DNA of 64,000 nucleotides from Candidatus Cloacimonas acidaminovorans str. Evry (GCF_000146065.2 NC_020449.1:1116001-1180000), one strand, 5' to 3'; positions 56,227 through 64,000 are shown, counted from the stretch's first letter. Made by a program: numbers and translations. The notes: a model not told the origin generated them from the letters alone.

Positions 56227-57678
56227 ATGGACAAAACATATCGCATTTCAATCGTTACTTTTTTTTCTAAAGAAGTTCCCTTAGTTATTGATGCCTGTGA
56301 ATTTTCTCCTATCAGTAAAGAATTGGAGCTGGAACTAATTTGTCCTTCTGAAGATGCTCTAAAATATAAGACGGATAATTTGCAATTAACAGGATTGAAC
56401 AATATTAATAAACTTCCTGTTCCAACACCTCAGCAGATTTGTTTTTTTGCCAGTCCTGCTTCTTTTCATTATTATTGCAAGCAGGAAAATATAAATTCCT
56501 CCTATCTTTATGTCCATCCTGATATGGCAGTTTTGGAGCTTAAAGGCAATAATCCCTTTCATACGGACCTTGCTGAATATGGCTTGTGCCCTTGTGTGCT
56601 AAAAGAAGATACTGCTGATGACTTATATGAAAAAAAGGAAAAACTGATCTATTTTAGTGATTTAAGTCAGTTTTTTGAAAATAAAAAACACAACTATGTT
56701 TTACTGAGCACAAATTTCCGGTTTATAGAAGCGCTGATAAATATAGATAGTGAAAACTGGGAACTATTTCACCCGGAACTGAATTATCGCAATCTCCGGG
56801 TAAATATTGGTAAGCCCCATAGTATACTTCTTAATGCTCAAAAACAGCTATTAAATATGGCACGTCCGTTGGATGATATTTATGACCTCGCAGGAATTCG
56901 TTTTTGCCGAAGAAATAACTCTTCCGCCTATTCCTTTTTTGCAGAACACTACGATGACTATATGGCACATGTGGATTATGCCTTGTGGGTGAATAGTATA
57001 CTTTATTGGTTTAAACAATATTCTCCCTTGAAACTTTCTAAGATACTGGAACTTGCCTGTGGCACAGCAAATATGTCTATTCATTTTGTGCGAAAGGGTT
57101 ATACTGTTTTTGCCTGTGATAACTCTGTTGATATGCTCAAAATTGCTGCCGGGAAAACAGTAAAACCTAAATTATACTATGCATCTTTAACCGATCCGAT
57201 TTTAGGTAAAGATTATCAGCTGGTAATTTGTATGTTTGACAGCATTAATTACCTTACTCAAACAAAACAGATAGCCAAAGTTTTGCAGGAGGTCTCTTTA
57301 GCTTTAGAAACTGGTGGCTTATTTATTTTTGATATTTCTACTTTGGAAAACAGTATGGATAATTTTGCCCATCTTTGCGATTTGCACCGTTATAGTGATG
57401 GTTTAATGATTCATCAGGCATATTTTGAATATATCCAATTAATCCAAAAATCCTCTTTGCATTTCTTTAAAAAGAACATTTTGGGCTATAGCTATCAGTT
57501 TGAACAGCATCAGCAAAGGGTCTATTATACTTATGAACTTATTGAGATTATCCGCAATTCACCTCTGAAATTAATTGCCATCCATAGCACAGAAACAAAA
57601 ACAAACCTCTATCCCAAACATTTAACCACTATTGATGATAAATTCAGTCGTCTGTTTTTCGTTTTGCAAAAGGTGTGA
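56227..57678 (+). CDS. Two-domain SAM-dependent methyltransferase, N-terminal domain unknown
   Basis: 483 aa. Residues 1 to about 225 are unrecognised, with scattered cysteines. The C-terminal region (~235-400) is a class I methyltransferase: FFAEHYDDYMAHVDYALW, ILELACGTANMSIHFV (motif I), DNSVDMLKIA, and VICMFDSINYLTQ in the place of motif IV. It resembles generic small-molecule methyltransferases of the 'YDxxM' type. It ends in an ATGA-like overlap region with rnhB, so the two are probably coupled. No substrate is assigned. Confidence 0.72.
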   Translation: MDKTYRISIVTFFSKEVPLVIDACEFSPISKELELELICPSEDALKYKTDNLQLTGLNNINKLPVPTPQQICFFASPASFHYYCKQENINSSYLYVHPDMAVLELKGNNPFHTDLAEYGLCPCVLKEDTADDLYEKKEKLIYFSDLSQFFENKKHNYVLLSTNFRFIEALINIDSENWELFHPELNYRNLRVNIGKPHSILLNAQKQLLNMARPLDDIYDLAGIRFCRRNNSSAYSFFAEHYDDYMAHVDYALWVNSILYWFKQYSPLKLSKILELACGTANMSIHFVRKGYTVFACDNSVDMLKIAAGKTVKPKLYYASLTDPILGKDYQLVICMFDSINYLTQTKQIAKVLQEVSLALETGGLFIFDISTLENSMDNFAHLCDLHRYSDGLMIHQAYFEYIQLIQKSSLHFFKKNILGYSYQFEQHQQRVYYTYELIEIIRNSPLKLIAIHSTETKTNLYPKHLTTIDDKFSRLFFVLQKV

Positions 57679-57680
57679 TT

Positions 57681-58289
57681 ATGACTATCCTTTATCAGAA
57701 CGATATAGAGTTCTTTAACACCCACGGTCTTTTTGCCGGAATTGATGAAGCCGGTCGTGGTGCTTTAGCCGGTCCTGTTGTAACCGCAGCTGTAATCTTA
57801 AACTATAATACACTTATTGAAGGTATCAACGATTCCAAGTTGCTTACGCCAAAAAAACGCGAAGAACTCTATTGGCAAATTGTAGAAAGCGCTATTGATT
57901 ATAGTATTGTGGAAATTAGCCCTGCTTATATTGATAGATACAATATTCTGAGAGCAACACTTTTGGGCTTTAAAAAAGCATTTTTCCAATTGAAAAGCAA
58001 ACCCCGATACTGCCTAATTGATGGCAGAGATATTCACTCGGAACTAAAACCTTATGCCAAAGCAATAATAAAAGGTGATCAACTCTATGCCTCAATTGCC
58101 GCTGCCTCTATTTTAGCTAAAGTCCATAGAGATAAACTAATGCTTGCTTATGATGATATCTATCCTGAATATGGTTTTGCTTCTAATAAGGGCTATGGAA
58201 CTGCCTATCACGCTAAAATGATTTGTAGTTATGGATTATCTCCGATACATAGAAAAAGCTTTAAAATACCGGAAGTCACGAGGTCTTGA
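57681..58289 (+). CDS. rnhB: Ribonuclease HII
   Basis: 202 aa from ATG 57681 (AAAGGTG 7 nt upstream; GTG 57675 would overlap the methyltransferase stop). It removes ribonucleotides from RNA-DNA hybrids. Motifs are AGIDEAGRGALAGPVVTA with catalytic Asp and Glu, YASIAAASILAKVHRDK and the GYGTAYHAKMI tail. All four expected acidic positions appear present, in INDSKLLTPKKRE and in YCLIDG. Confidence 0.95.
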   Translation: MTILYQNDIEFFNTHGLFAGIDEAGRGALAGPVVTAAVILNYNTLIEGINDSKLLTPKKREELYWQIVESAIDYSIVEISPAYIDRYNILRATLLGFKKAFFQLKSKPRYCLIDGRDIHSELKPYAKAIIKGDQLYASIAAASILAKVHRDKLMLAYDDIYPEYGFASNKGYGTAYHAKMICSYGLSPIHRKSFKIPEVTRS

Positions 58290-58654
58290 GGCCAAGAGGT
58301 CAAGAGGTTCTGGAGGAAATGAAGGATGAAAAATGAAGAATGTGAGATGTTTTTACTTATACAATCTCTTTTTCTCTTTTGCTCTTTTCTCTTTGTAAAA
58401 ATAATTCTCAGTGTTCTCTTTGTAAAAATATTCTCAGTGTCCTCAGTGTTCTCAGTGGTTAAAAAGCGTCAAACTTACTAAGTGGAAGATCAGGTTCCTC
58501 CGGCTACACATTCTTTGCGTGCACTTATTTTTTATCTGTGAAATCTGTGTTATCTGTGAGAGATATAAAAAGGCGGAGGAACAGCGTCCTCCGTCTTCAC
58601 AATAAAGATTCCCACTTTTCTAAACTATCTCATCATCTCGCTATATTCATTTTT
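58290..58654. other. 365-bp convergent intergenic region, repeat mosaic
   Basis: After rnhB come GAGGTCAAGAGGTTCTGGAG-like tracts, a GTGAAA/ATGAAGAATG tract, two CTCAGTGTTCTC tracts (about 58408-58460), a half palindrome GGTTCCTCCGGCTACAC (58494-58510), an ATCTGTG tract (about 58535-58560), and the palindrome CGGAGGAACAGCGTCCTCCG (58574-58593). No genes are evident. Confidence 0.75.
58574..58593. repeat. GGAGGA/TCCTCC palindrome
   Basis: CGGAGGAACAGCGTCCTCCG; the arms CGGAGGA and TCCTCCG are perfectly complementary around a 6-nt loop, the same element as at 26799, 40001 and 61310. It lies about 60 bp beyond the stop of the minus-strand secreted protein gene. Confidence 0.78.
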
Positions 58655-60439
58655 TTATTTTATCAATGCCGCTTTCTTTATAAAACTCTCTTTTCCTGCC
58701 TGCATCTTTATAAAATATATCCCCGTTCCGCAAACACTACCGGAATTATCTGTGCCATCCCACAGCAATTTATATCTTCCCTTCTCTTTTTGTCCTATAG
58801 CAAAACTACGCACTATCTGACCACGGTTATTGTATATTTCAATATTAACATTTGCCGGCTGCTCAAGTTCATACATTATCGTAGCGGAAGGATTGAAAGG
58901 ATTTGGATAGATTGAACGGATACCCGTAACTAAAGGAATATCCGGAGTTCCATTGTTACCAAATTCATAATTCAAACTTCTTGAACCGTAATATGTAACA
59001 TAACCATCATAATCCTGAGCTTCCAGCCAGTAATAATAAGTTCCCGGTTCATAAATATCTTTATCTGTATATAAATAAATCTGTTGATGAGAAGTATTAC
59101 TGGCTCTAATCAAAGGACTTATAATAGTTGCCTGGGATAAATCATCAACTGTTCCCCGATGAACATAATAGCCATTTAACCCTGTCTCCGATTGACTTAT
59201 CCACATCACATTTATCCCGTATTGAGAATTGAGATTTAGAATAAAAGCAGATAACTGAACGGATAATGTTGGAGGTTTATAAAGAATTACAGGTATTTCT
59301 ACAATTCCTTTGCCGGAAGCAAAACTAATATTAAATACTACTTGACCTCCATTATTATCAACAATATGCCATTCTTCATTCTGATAGTAAGCACCAAAAT
59401 CAGCATCTGTCCACATTGTTATAGTCCAATTCTCAATACTGTTATCAACGGAAAAAGTAAAGTCGGTATAAATTAAATCAGGATTTGTAAATTGGGGTAT
59501 ATAACCTGAACCTCTATTACAATTATTATTGATAACAAATTTTATTCCTTTTTCCGTATATTCACGGTCAGCAAGATAATCAAAATGAGGACCGACAGCG
59601 CCATAACAATTAATAATACAGGGTTCAGCATAATCAGAGATTACCGTAATATCCTCATTGTATTCTCCTTCCACTAAAGCTTGTTTCAAACGAACATAGA
59701 TATTTTGAAATGAGACATAACCTCCAACAGGAGTAAGAGTTATTGGGTTTTGAGAATTAAAATATTCTCCACTTTCAGTTGATATTTCATAATGATCCGG
59801 AGGAGAAATAATAATATCAGATGCTAAATTATTACCACTTACTGTAAAACTTTGCTCATCAGAAGGACCATAACCCTCATAATAATAGAATACGGTTAAG
59901 TCGGGATTAAATACTACAATTTCAGGTTGATATACAGTTCCACTGCAGGTAACAAATTCACTAATTGGGCCACTTATAATACTCACAGTATCATTATAGG
60001 TTCCTACTGGTAGGTTATCTTTTAACCTAACATATATTGGTGTTTCTGAAATAGAAAAAAAATCATGATCGGGAGACAATTTTATTGGTTGATCTGAAAT
60101 ATAATTACCATCATCTATAGATATTTCATAATTATTTGGGGCATATATATAAAGGTAATCTAATAAACCACCTCCAGATACAATAAAATATTGTGATGAT
60201 GAAGGACCTAACCCTTGATAATAAAAACCTGAAAGTTCTTGAGGTTCTACATCTATCCAATAATGAGGAGGTGGACCATCAAAATTCATATTAATATGAG
60301 ATGGACTTTTAAATTCACACAAATTTACAATTGGGGAATTATCTAAGACGATTTCTTTTTCGCTATGCAACTTTGTTTGTCCCCCAAAAAGAGGGAAAAT
60401 AACAAATATAAGAAGGGAAGAAAACAATAGCTTTTTCAT
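58655..60439 (-). CDS. Secreted surface protein with Ig-like repeats and C-terminal sorting domain
   Basis: 594 aa. Signal peptide MKKLLFSSLLIFVIFPLFGG. Two Ig-like domains of the FCB 'VSG...YEIS...IYVRL' type are repeated (about 65-165 and 170-275; e.g. SSSQYFIVSGGG / SDEQSFTVSGNN and YVRLKDNLPVGTYND / YVRLKQALVEGEYNE). A beta-rich region with fibronectin-III-like NGYYVHRG follows, and the C-terminal domain YPNPFNPSATIMYELEQPAN...GTGIYFIKMQ. RBS AAGGAG precedes the ATG. Probably a surface-exposed or secreted adhesin of unknown ligand; not enzymatic by any motif I see. Confidence 0.82.
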   Translation of the reverse strand: MKKLLFSSLLIFVIFPLFGGQTKLHSEKEIVLDNSPIVNLCEFKSPSHINMNFDGPPPHYWIDVEPQELSGFYYQGLGPSSSQYFIVSGGGLLDYLYIYAPNNYEISIDDGNYISDQPIKLSPDHDFFSISETPIYVRLKDNLPVGTYNDTVSIISGPISEFVTCSGTVYQPEIVVFNPDLTVFYYYEGYGPSDEQSFTVSGNNLASDIIISPPDHYEISTESGEYFNSQNPITLTPVGGYVSFQNIYVRLKQALVEGEYNEDITVISDYAEPCIINCYGAVGPHFDYLADREYTEKGIKFVINNNCNRGSGYIPQFTNPDLIYTDFTFSVDNSIENWTITMWTDADFGAYYQNEEWHIVDNNGGQVVFNISFASGKGIVEIPVILYKPPTLSVQLSAFILNLNSQYGINVMWISQSETGLNGYYVHRGTVDDLSQATIISPLIRASNTSHQQIYLYTDKDIYEPGTYYYWLEAQDYDGYVTYYGSRSLNYEFGNNGTPDIPLVTGIRSIYPNPFNPSATIMYELEQPANVNIEIYNNRGQIVRSFAIGQKEKGRYKLLWDGTDNSGSVCGTGIYFIKMQAGKESFIKKAALIK

Positions 60440-60506
60440 TATTACTCCTTAAAATAAATTTATTATATAATCACTTTTAAAATCCATTTTTTTTCATTTA
60501 GATTTA

Positions 60507-60512
60507 TGTCAA
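60507..60512 (-). promoter_or_regulatory. Possible -35 of the secreted-protein gene
   Basis: TTGACA on the minus strand, 68 nt before the ATG. The sequence up to the start is A/T-rich without a clear -10. Confidence 0.3.
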
Positions 60513-61000
60513 GTTATTTGTACTTTTTCAGATTATTTTTTAACAGAAGGATATATTGTTTGGTATAAGCGAAGAATCAGATTTTGTTCTATATTATTCT
60601 ATTATCTTTTTAACTATAAGTGTATCCCTTATCTTTATGCTATATTAATCTTTAACCTTTTTAGCTCACCCGTATTTGACTTATTACTAATCAACTAACA
60701 GCCAAATAACAATCAAATAAAGAGATTACTGCAATGTTACTTCAGGGTTACGGGGTCGTTACTTTATCATCTATATATCAATTAATTACATATCTTTTTC
60801 GGAAGAAGACAAAATAGTTGGCTAATAATTTGAAATTTATCCTAAACAATGCATATTTTTTAGAAATTGTGTTAGTAAATTCTAATTTGCCCAAAAAAAA
60901 TGAAGGACTCTCAAGAAATATATGCTTTCTGTTTATACCAATTCGAAATTCGGTAACTCAATTACAAAATATGTCTAATAATATCATTTTTTGAATTAAA

Positions 61001-61078
61001 ATTCCTTTGTGATTTATAAGGAAATGGGAATCCAAATAATTTCAGATAAAATAACTGTCTTTTCAATATGAAAATTAT
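61001..61078. repeat. ATTCC/GGAAT palindrome with conserved tail, degenerate copy 5
   Basis: ATTCCTTTGTGATTTATAAG with GGAATCC and then TTTTCAATATGAAAATTATA. The tail agrees with those at 47997 and 56139. Confidence 0.5.
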
Positions 61079-61142
61079 ATTATATTTCTTTTCTCTATGT
61101 AAAAAAATCTAAATAATCGGCATTACCTACATGAAACAAGTC

Positions 61143-61213
61143 GTCACAAGTCCTCATAATTAAACTAATTTGATGTAAGGATTAAAGTTATTTCAGCAAT
61201 GATGACTCCTAAT
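61143..61213. repeat. 70-bp GAGTC terminal-inverted-repeat element, copy 6
   Basis: Left end GTCACAAGTCCTCATAATT and right end CAATGATGACTCCTAAT; 71 bp. The spacing matches the other copies, the ends are more diverged. Confidence 0.68.
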
Positions 61214-61223
61214 TTGTGTAGCC

Positions 61224-61241
61224 GGAGCTCGCTGAAGCTCC
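61224..61241. repeat. GGAGCT palindrome, terminator-like
   Basis: GGAGCTCGCTGAAGCTCC with ATATC and eight T after it. It is preceded by GTGTAGCC, as the GGAGGA palindromes are preceded in other copies, so it is a variant of that family. Confidence 0.7.
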
Positions 61242-61307
61242 ATATCTTTTTTTTACAATGTCCAAACCTTGTTTCACCTTTCCACTGTTCCACCTTTTCA
61301 CTAACTT

Positions 61308-61335
61308 GTGGAGGAACGGCGTCCTCCGGCTACAC
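61308..61335. repeat. GGAGGA/TCCTCC palindrome with GGCTACAC flank
   Basis: GGAGGAACGGCGTCCTCC (61310-61327), then GGCTACAC. The reverse complement is GTGTAGCCGGAGG..., equal to the flank in the 112-bp array. Confidence 0.78.
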
Positions 61336-61452
61336 TTTATTTTTCTGTTGTAAAACTAAATCTCTTTTCTCTTTTTCCAAACAATCTCTTTTCTCTTTTA
61401 CTCTTTGTAAAATAAATTCTCGGTGTTCTCAGTGTTTTCAGTGTTCTCTGTG

Positions 61453-61485
61453 TAAAAAAAAACCGCCCACAACTTATGAGCGGTT
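61453..61485 (-). terminator. Terminator of the secDF operon
   Basis: On the minus strand ACCGCTCATAAGTTGTGGGC, GGT forms a stem (ACCGCTC paired with GGGCGGT, one wobble) with an ~10-nt loop, and nine T follow. It lies 31 bp past the secF stop. Confidence 0.85.
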
Positions 61486-61516
61486 CTAATTATATAGGTT
61501 AGTTAATCCGATAGTA

Positions 61517-62500
61517 TTACAATTTTTTCTTAGTTAGGTGTTGCATTGTTTTTCTTTCTTTGTGGGTAATCAAATTCAGGTCAATCACCAAATTACTGGC
61601 AACAAAGATAGAAGAATAAGTTCCAAAAAGGATACCCAGGCAGATAGCTAAAGCAAAATCGTGAATTACACTTCCACCCCATAAAAACAAACAGGCAGAA
61701 GTTAGAAAAGTAGTTCCACCAGTAATAACAGTTCGGGAAAGAGTATCGTTGATAGAGCGATTGAATACTACTTGGATTGGGTCTTTGCGGTTTTTCTTCA
61801 TATCTTCACGGATACGATCAAAGATCACAATAGTATCATTAATGCTATAACCCACAATAGTTAAGAGTGCAGCTATAATTTGCATTGTAATTTCTTTTCC
61901 GGTAAGAGCAAAAAAACCTACAATTAAAAATACATCATGGAATAAAGCTAAAATTCCCATTAAGCCAAAGGTAAATTCAAAGCGGAACCAAATATAGATA
62001 ATCATAGCAATTAAAGCAAGCATAACTGCCCAAAATGCCTGAGAGCGTAATTCACTACCAACTTTAGGACCAACTTCATAAATTTCTTCTATCACTTCTT
62101 TATTAAGGTCTCTTCCTTGAACATATTCGGGAAAATTTTGCTGAATGATTTCCAATAACTTAGTGCGGGTTTCGGTGGAAAGATCAGTTCCTTTGCCAAC
62201 GCTTTTTATTTTAATCTGGAAAGTGGAATTAGCTGGATTGCCAATATAGGTTATCTCTGCTTCCGGAAAACCGTTTTTAGTAAGAACTGTGCGTAAATTC
62301 TCAATAGGAACAGCAGGAACTTTAGGGTCTAATGCTTTCAAATTAACCGTGGCAGCTATTCCACTGGTAAAGTCAATACTCCAGTTCAAGCCCTTAAAAA
62401 TTATTCCGCATAAGCTGATTAGTAACAAGGCAATGGAGATACCATAAAACCAGTAACGGCTCTTCACGAATTGGATATTAGGATTCTTTAGAATTCTCAT
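61517..62500 (-). CDS. secF: Protein translocase subunit SecF
   Basis: A 327-aa inner-membrane component of the Sec holotranslocase that, with SecD, uses proton-motive force to pull preproteins across the membrane. Six predicted TM helices; the first (about 17-37, FYGISIALLLISLCGIIFKG) precedes the P1-type periplasmic domain. Conserved WSIDFTSGIAA and GYSINDTIVIFDRIRED, RSINDTLSRTVITG match SecF. SecD lies 11 bp upstream and is cotranscribed. Confidence 0.95.
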   Translation of the reverse strand: MRILKNPNIQFVKSRYWFYGISIALLLISLCGIIFKGLNWSIDFTSGIAATVNLKALDPKVPAVPIENLRTVLTKNGFPEAEITYIGNPANSTFQIKIKSVGKGTDLSTETRTKLLEIIQQNFPEYVQGRDLNKEVIEEIYEVGPKVGSELRSQAFWAVMLALIAMIIYIWFRFEFTFGLMGILALFHDVFLIVGFFALTGKEITMQIIAALLTIVGYSINDTIVIFDRIREDMKKNRKDPIQVVFNRSINDTLSRTVITGGTTFLTSACLFLWGGSVIHDFALAICLGILFGTYSSIFVASNLVIDLNLITHKERKTMQHLTKKKL

Positions 62501-62511
62501 TTTGTTACTCC

Positions 62512-63999
62512 TTACACACTCAGTTTTGTTCTTTTTCCGGTTAAAACTATATTATCCAATATAGATCGCACTACAACTATTGCCGTAAACATAGAACCCA
62601 TAATACCAATAACTAAAGTCACGGCAAAACCGCGGATAGGACCTGTGCCAAGATAATAAAGGATTATTCCGGCAATAACGGTAGTCAGATTAGAATCCCA
62701 AACCGTTACAAGGGCTCTTTTAAAACCGGCTTCAACTGCACTGCGGGGGGTTTTTCCCAAATCCAGTTCTTCTCTTATGCGTTCAAAAATAAGCACATTG
62801 GCATCAACAGCCATACCGATAGTCAGAATAATACCGGCAATTCCAGGAAGAGTAAGAGTAGCACCAAAAGCAGTAAGCATTGCTAAAATAAAACCTACAT
62901 TTAAGACCAATGCAATATCGGCAATAAAACCGCACAATTTGTAATAAATAATCATAAATAGGACAACAATTATCAAACCGATTAAACCTGCCATAGTTCC
63001 CTTACGAATGCTATCCGCACCTAAAGTAGCACCAATTATAGAAGTTGAAACCGGTTTTATAGGAGCAATCAAATTTCCGGTATTGAGCACAATTGCCAGT
63101 TCATTTGCTTCCGTAGCTGTAAATCTGCCTGTAATTTGAGCTCTGCCACCGGCAATTCTTTCCTGAATATTCGGTGCAGAATAAACAACTCCATCAAGAA
63201 CAATGGCTAAACGCTTTCCTACATTATCGGCAGTTACGCGTTCAAACTTTCTTGCCCCCTCTCGTTTCATTTCTATGGAAATATAGGGCTTATTGGCTAT
63301 CCTGGGATCGGTTGAAGTAGCAGAACCATATTCAACTTTTGCTTTAGCCAGGTCACCACCGGTAAGCTGAGCTGCAGAAGAAAGAACATAGAGGTTTCTA
63401 TCGGCACGGGGATTTTCCGTATCTGCCTTATCTAAAGCAAGCTGATAACCCATTGGCACCATTTGCGCAAAAAGAGTATCAGCCAGCAAATCCTGAATCA
63501 AACGCACATCACTGTATTGAACCTCAAAATCCATTTCTCCGGGACGAATCAGAGAACTGAAAATCCCTTCTCCGGTTTTCAAACTATCTGTAGATGTGGT
63601 ATCAGCCATTATACTTTTATCTTTCTTTGCCATTTCTGCCAAAACAGGAAATTTATCCAGATTACTGCTGATATTTCTATCAATTGTTTCTATTACTCGT
63701 TTGGCTTCATCTTGAGGAGCAACCAGTTTAAACTCCAGCATAGCTGTCTGTTTAATTAAATTTTCAGCTGCTTTATAATCCGAAACACCAGGTAATTGAA
63801 CCATTATCCTGTTTTCACCTAATTTCTGAATTGAAGGTTCAGCTACGCCAAACTGGTCAATTCGTTCACGAATAATTTTGATATTCTGTTCTACAGCATT
63901 TCGGGCATCTGCAGCTGAAAGCTCTGAAGTATCAACTTCCAAAAGTATCTGCATGCCTCCTCTAAGGTCCAAACCAAGCTTTAGATGATGCTTAGACCA
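62512..63999 (-). CDS. secD: Protein translocase subunit SecD, N-terminus beyond the right edge
   Basis: The reading frame is open to the right edge; a codon series LKLGLDLRGGM continues to position 63999, so the ORF start at 63972 is not the true start. The visible part has the P1 region with IQKLGENRIMVQLPGVSDYK, the P4-type VLSSAAQLTGGDL block, GRFTATEANELAIVLNTGNL, and TM helices with AMAVDANVLIFERIREEL and GFKRALVTVWDSNLTTVIAG, which are diagnostic. Roughly 496 residues are present; the ~10-40 residues before it, with the first TM helix, are missing. Confidence 0.95.
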   Translation of the reverse strand, partial: WSKHHLKLGLDLRGGMQILLEVDTSELSAADARNAVEQNIKIIRERIDQFGVAEPSIQKLGENRIMVQLPGVSDYKAAENLIKQTAMLEFKLVAPQDEAKRVIETIDRNISSNLDKFPVLAEMAKKDKSIMADTTSTDSLKTGEGIFSSLIRPGEMDFEVQYSDVRLIQDLLADTLFAQMVPMGYQLALDKADTENPRADRNLYVLSSAAQLTGGDLAKAKVEYGSATSTDPRIANKPYISIEMKREGARKFERVTADNVGKRLAIVLDGVVYSAPNIQERIAGGRAQITGRFTATEANELAIVLNTGNLIAPIKPVSTSIIGATLGADSIRKGTMAGLIGLIIVVLFMIIYYKLCGFIADIALVLNVGFILAMLTAFGATLTLPGIAGIILTIGMAVDANVLIFERIREELDLGKTPRSAVEAGFKRALVTVWDSNLTTVIAGIILYYLGTGPIRGFAVTLVIGIMGSMFTAIVVVRSILDNIVLTGKRTKLSV

Positions 64000-64000
64000 C

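Larger units (their letters stand above)
60440..61516. other. 1077-bp divergent/regulatory gap with repeat elements
   Basis: The first ~240 bp are A/T-rich promoter-like sequence. A GTAAC-related element (about 60705-60763, weaker than copies A and B) follows, then about 230 bp of unassigned AT-rich sequence. At 61001-61078 is an ATTCC/GGAAT palindrome with the CAATATGAAAATTAT tail. At 61143-61213 is a 70-bp GAGTC element (copy 6), at 61224-61241 the palindrome GGAGCTCGCTGAAGCTCC followed by T-rich sequence, and at 61310-61327 a GGAGGA palindrome. CTCAGTG/CTCGGTG tracts (61420-61452) precede the secF terminator. A frame at 61199 is repeat-derived. Confidence 0.72.

Noticed and set aside
61199-61489. 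Plus-strand open frame of 96 codons
   Set aside because: It runs through palindromes and low-complexity tracts; the peptide has no family features.

Overview
The window is a typical 64-kb stretch of an AT-rich (about 37-40% GC by eye) Gram-negative bacterial chromosome. The best guess is Cloacimonadota (the 'Candidatus Cloacimonas' / WWE1 lineage) or a close FCB-superphylum relative. This is inferred from several things: secreted proteins with the YPNPFNP...SGIYFYRM C-terminal sorting domain typical of FCB bacteria, gingipain-type C25 peptidases, LPS-export permeases, TonB/ExbBD, a ferredoxin-dependent 2-oxoacid oxidoreductase, an [FeFe]-hydrogenase maturase and amino-acid catabolic enzymes. 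Together these suggest an anaerobic amino-acid fermenter. There are no rRNA, tRNA, CRISPR, phage or transposase genes. All genes look native.

Layout. 1-2.5 kb (+): 3' part of kbl, a terminator, rsmI and a HAD phosphatase. 2.7-5.9 kb (-): a two-subunit FAD/Fe-S amino-acid or imino-acid dehydrogenase. 6.1-13 kb (-): a tightly overlapped operon hydF, nitrilase, ligA, lptF, lptG and a small exported protein. 13.4-18.6 kb (+): uvrA and a GH13 amylase whose 3' end runs into a 112-bp triplicated repeat. 19.2 kb (-): HU. 19.7-27.9 kb (+): TPR lipoprotein, orphan umuD, a 1082-aa envelope protein, a TSUP permease, a second TPR lipoprotein and a DMT transporter. 27.9-31.6 kb (-): dinB, then the PLP enzyme / MocA-like / nitroreductase cluster. 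32.1-39.7 kb (+): two tandem gingipain-like C25 peptidases. 40-45.2 kb (-): serC, then exbB-exbD-tonB-folP-cdaA-coaE. 45.3-49.6 kb (+): maf, amidohydrolase, an unknown gene and gltX. 49.7-52 kb (-): rlpA, and psuG-dppA. 52.5-58.3 kb (+): korDABC, a DUF2007-PyrE fusion, a two-domain methyltransferase and rnhB. 58.7-64 kb (-): a sorted surface protein and secD-secF (secD cut by the right edge).

How the genes fit together. Threonine cleavage (Kbl), the two-subunit amino-acid dehydrogenase, D-aminopeptidase, nitrilase/amidase, and 2-oxoacid:ferredoxin oxidoreductase with HydF-matured hydrogenase fit peptide and amino-acid fermentation with H2 release. The secreted C25 peptidases would supply the peptides. 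LptFG, TonB/ExbBD, RlpA and SecDF serve a diderm envelope.

Most unusual content. The coding regions are ordinary, and I do not see a clear undescribed multi-gene system. The intergenic regions are different: they are mosaics of several small dispersed repeat families. These are a ~70-bp element with GAGTC-containing terminal inverted repeats (six copies), a GGAGGA...TCCTCC palindrome (several copies, two of them forming gene 3' ends), a GTAAC-rich hairpin element (two clear copies and two looser ones), an ATTCCTG...CAGGAAT palindrome with a conserved tail, and low-complexity CTCAGTGTT, ATCTGCGT and GTGAAA tracts. They recur at gene ends and at convergent junctions. I consider them the feature of this window most worth following up.
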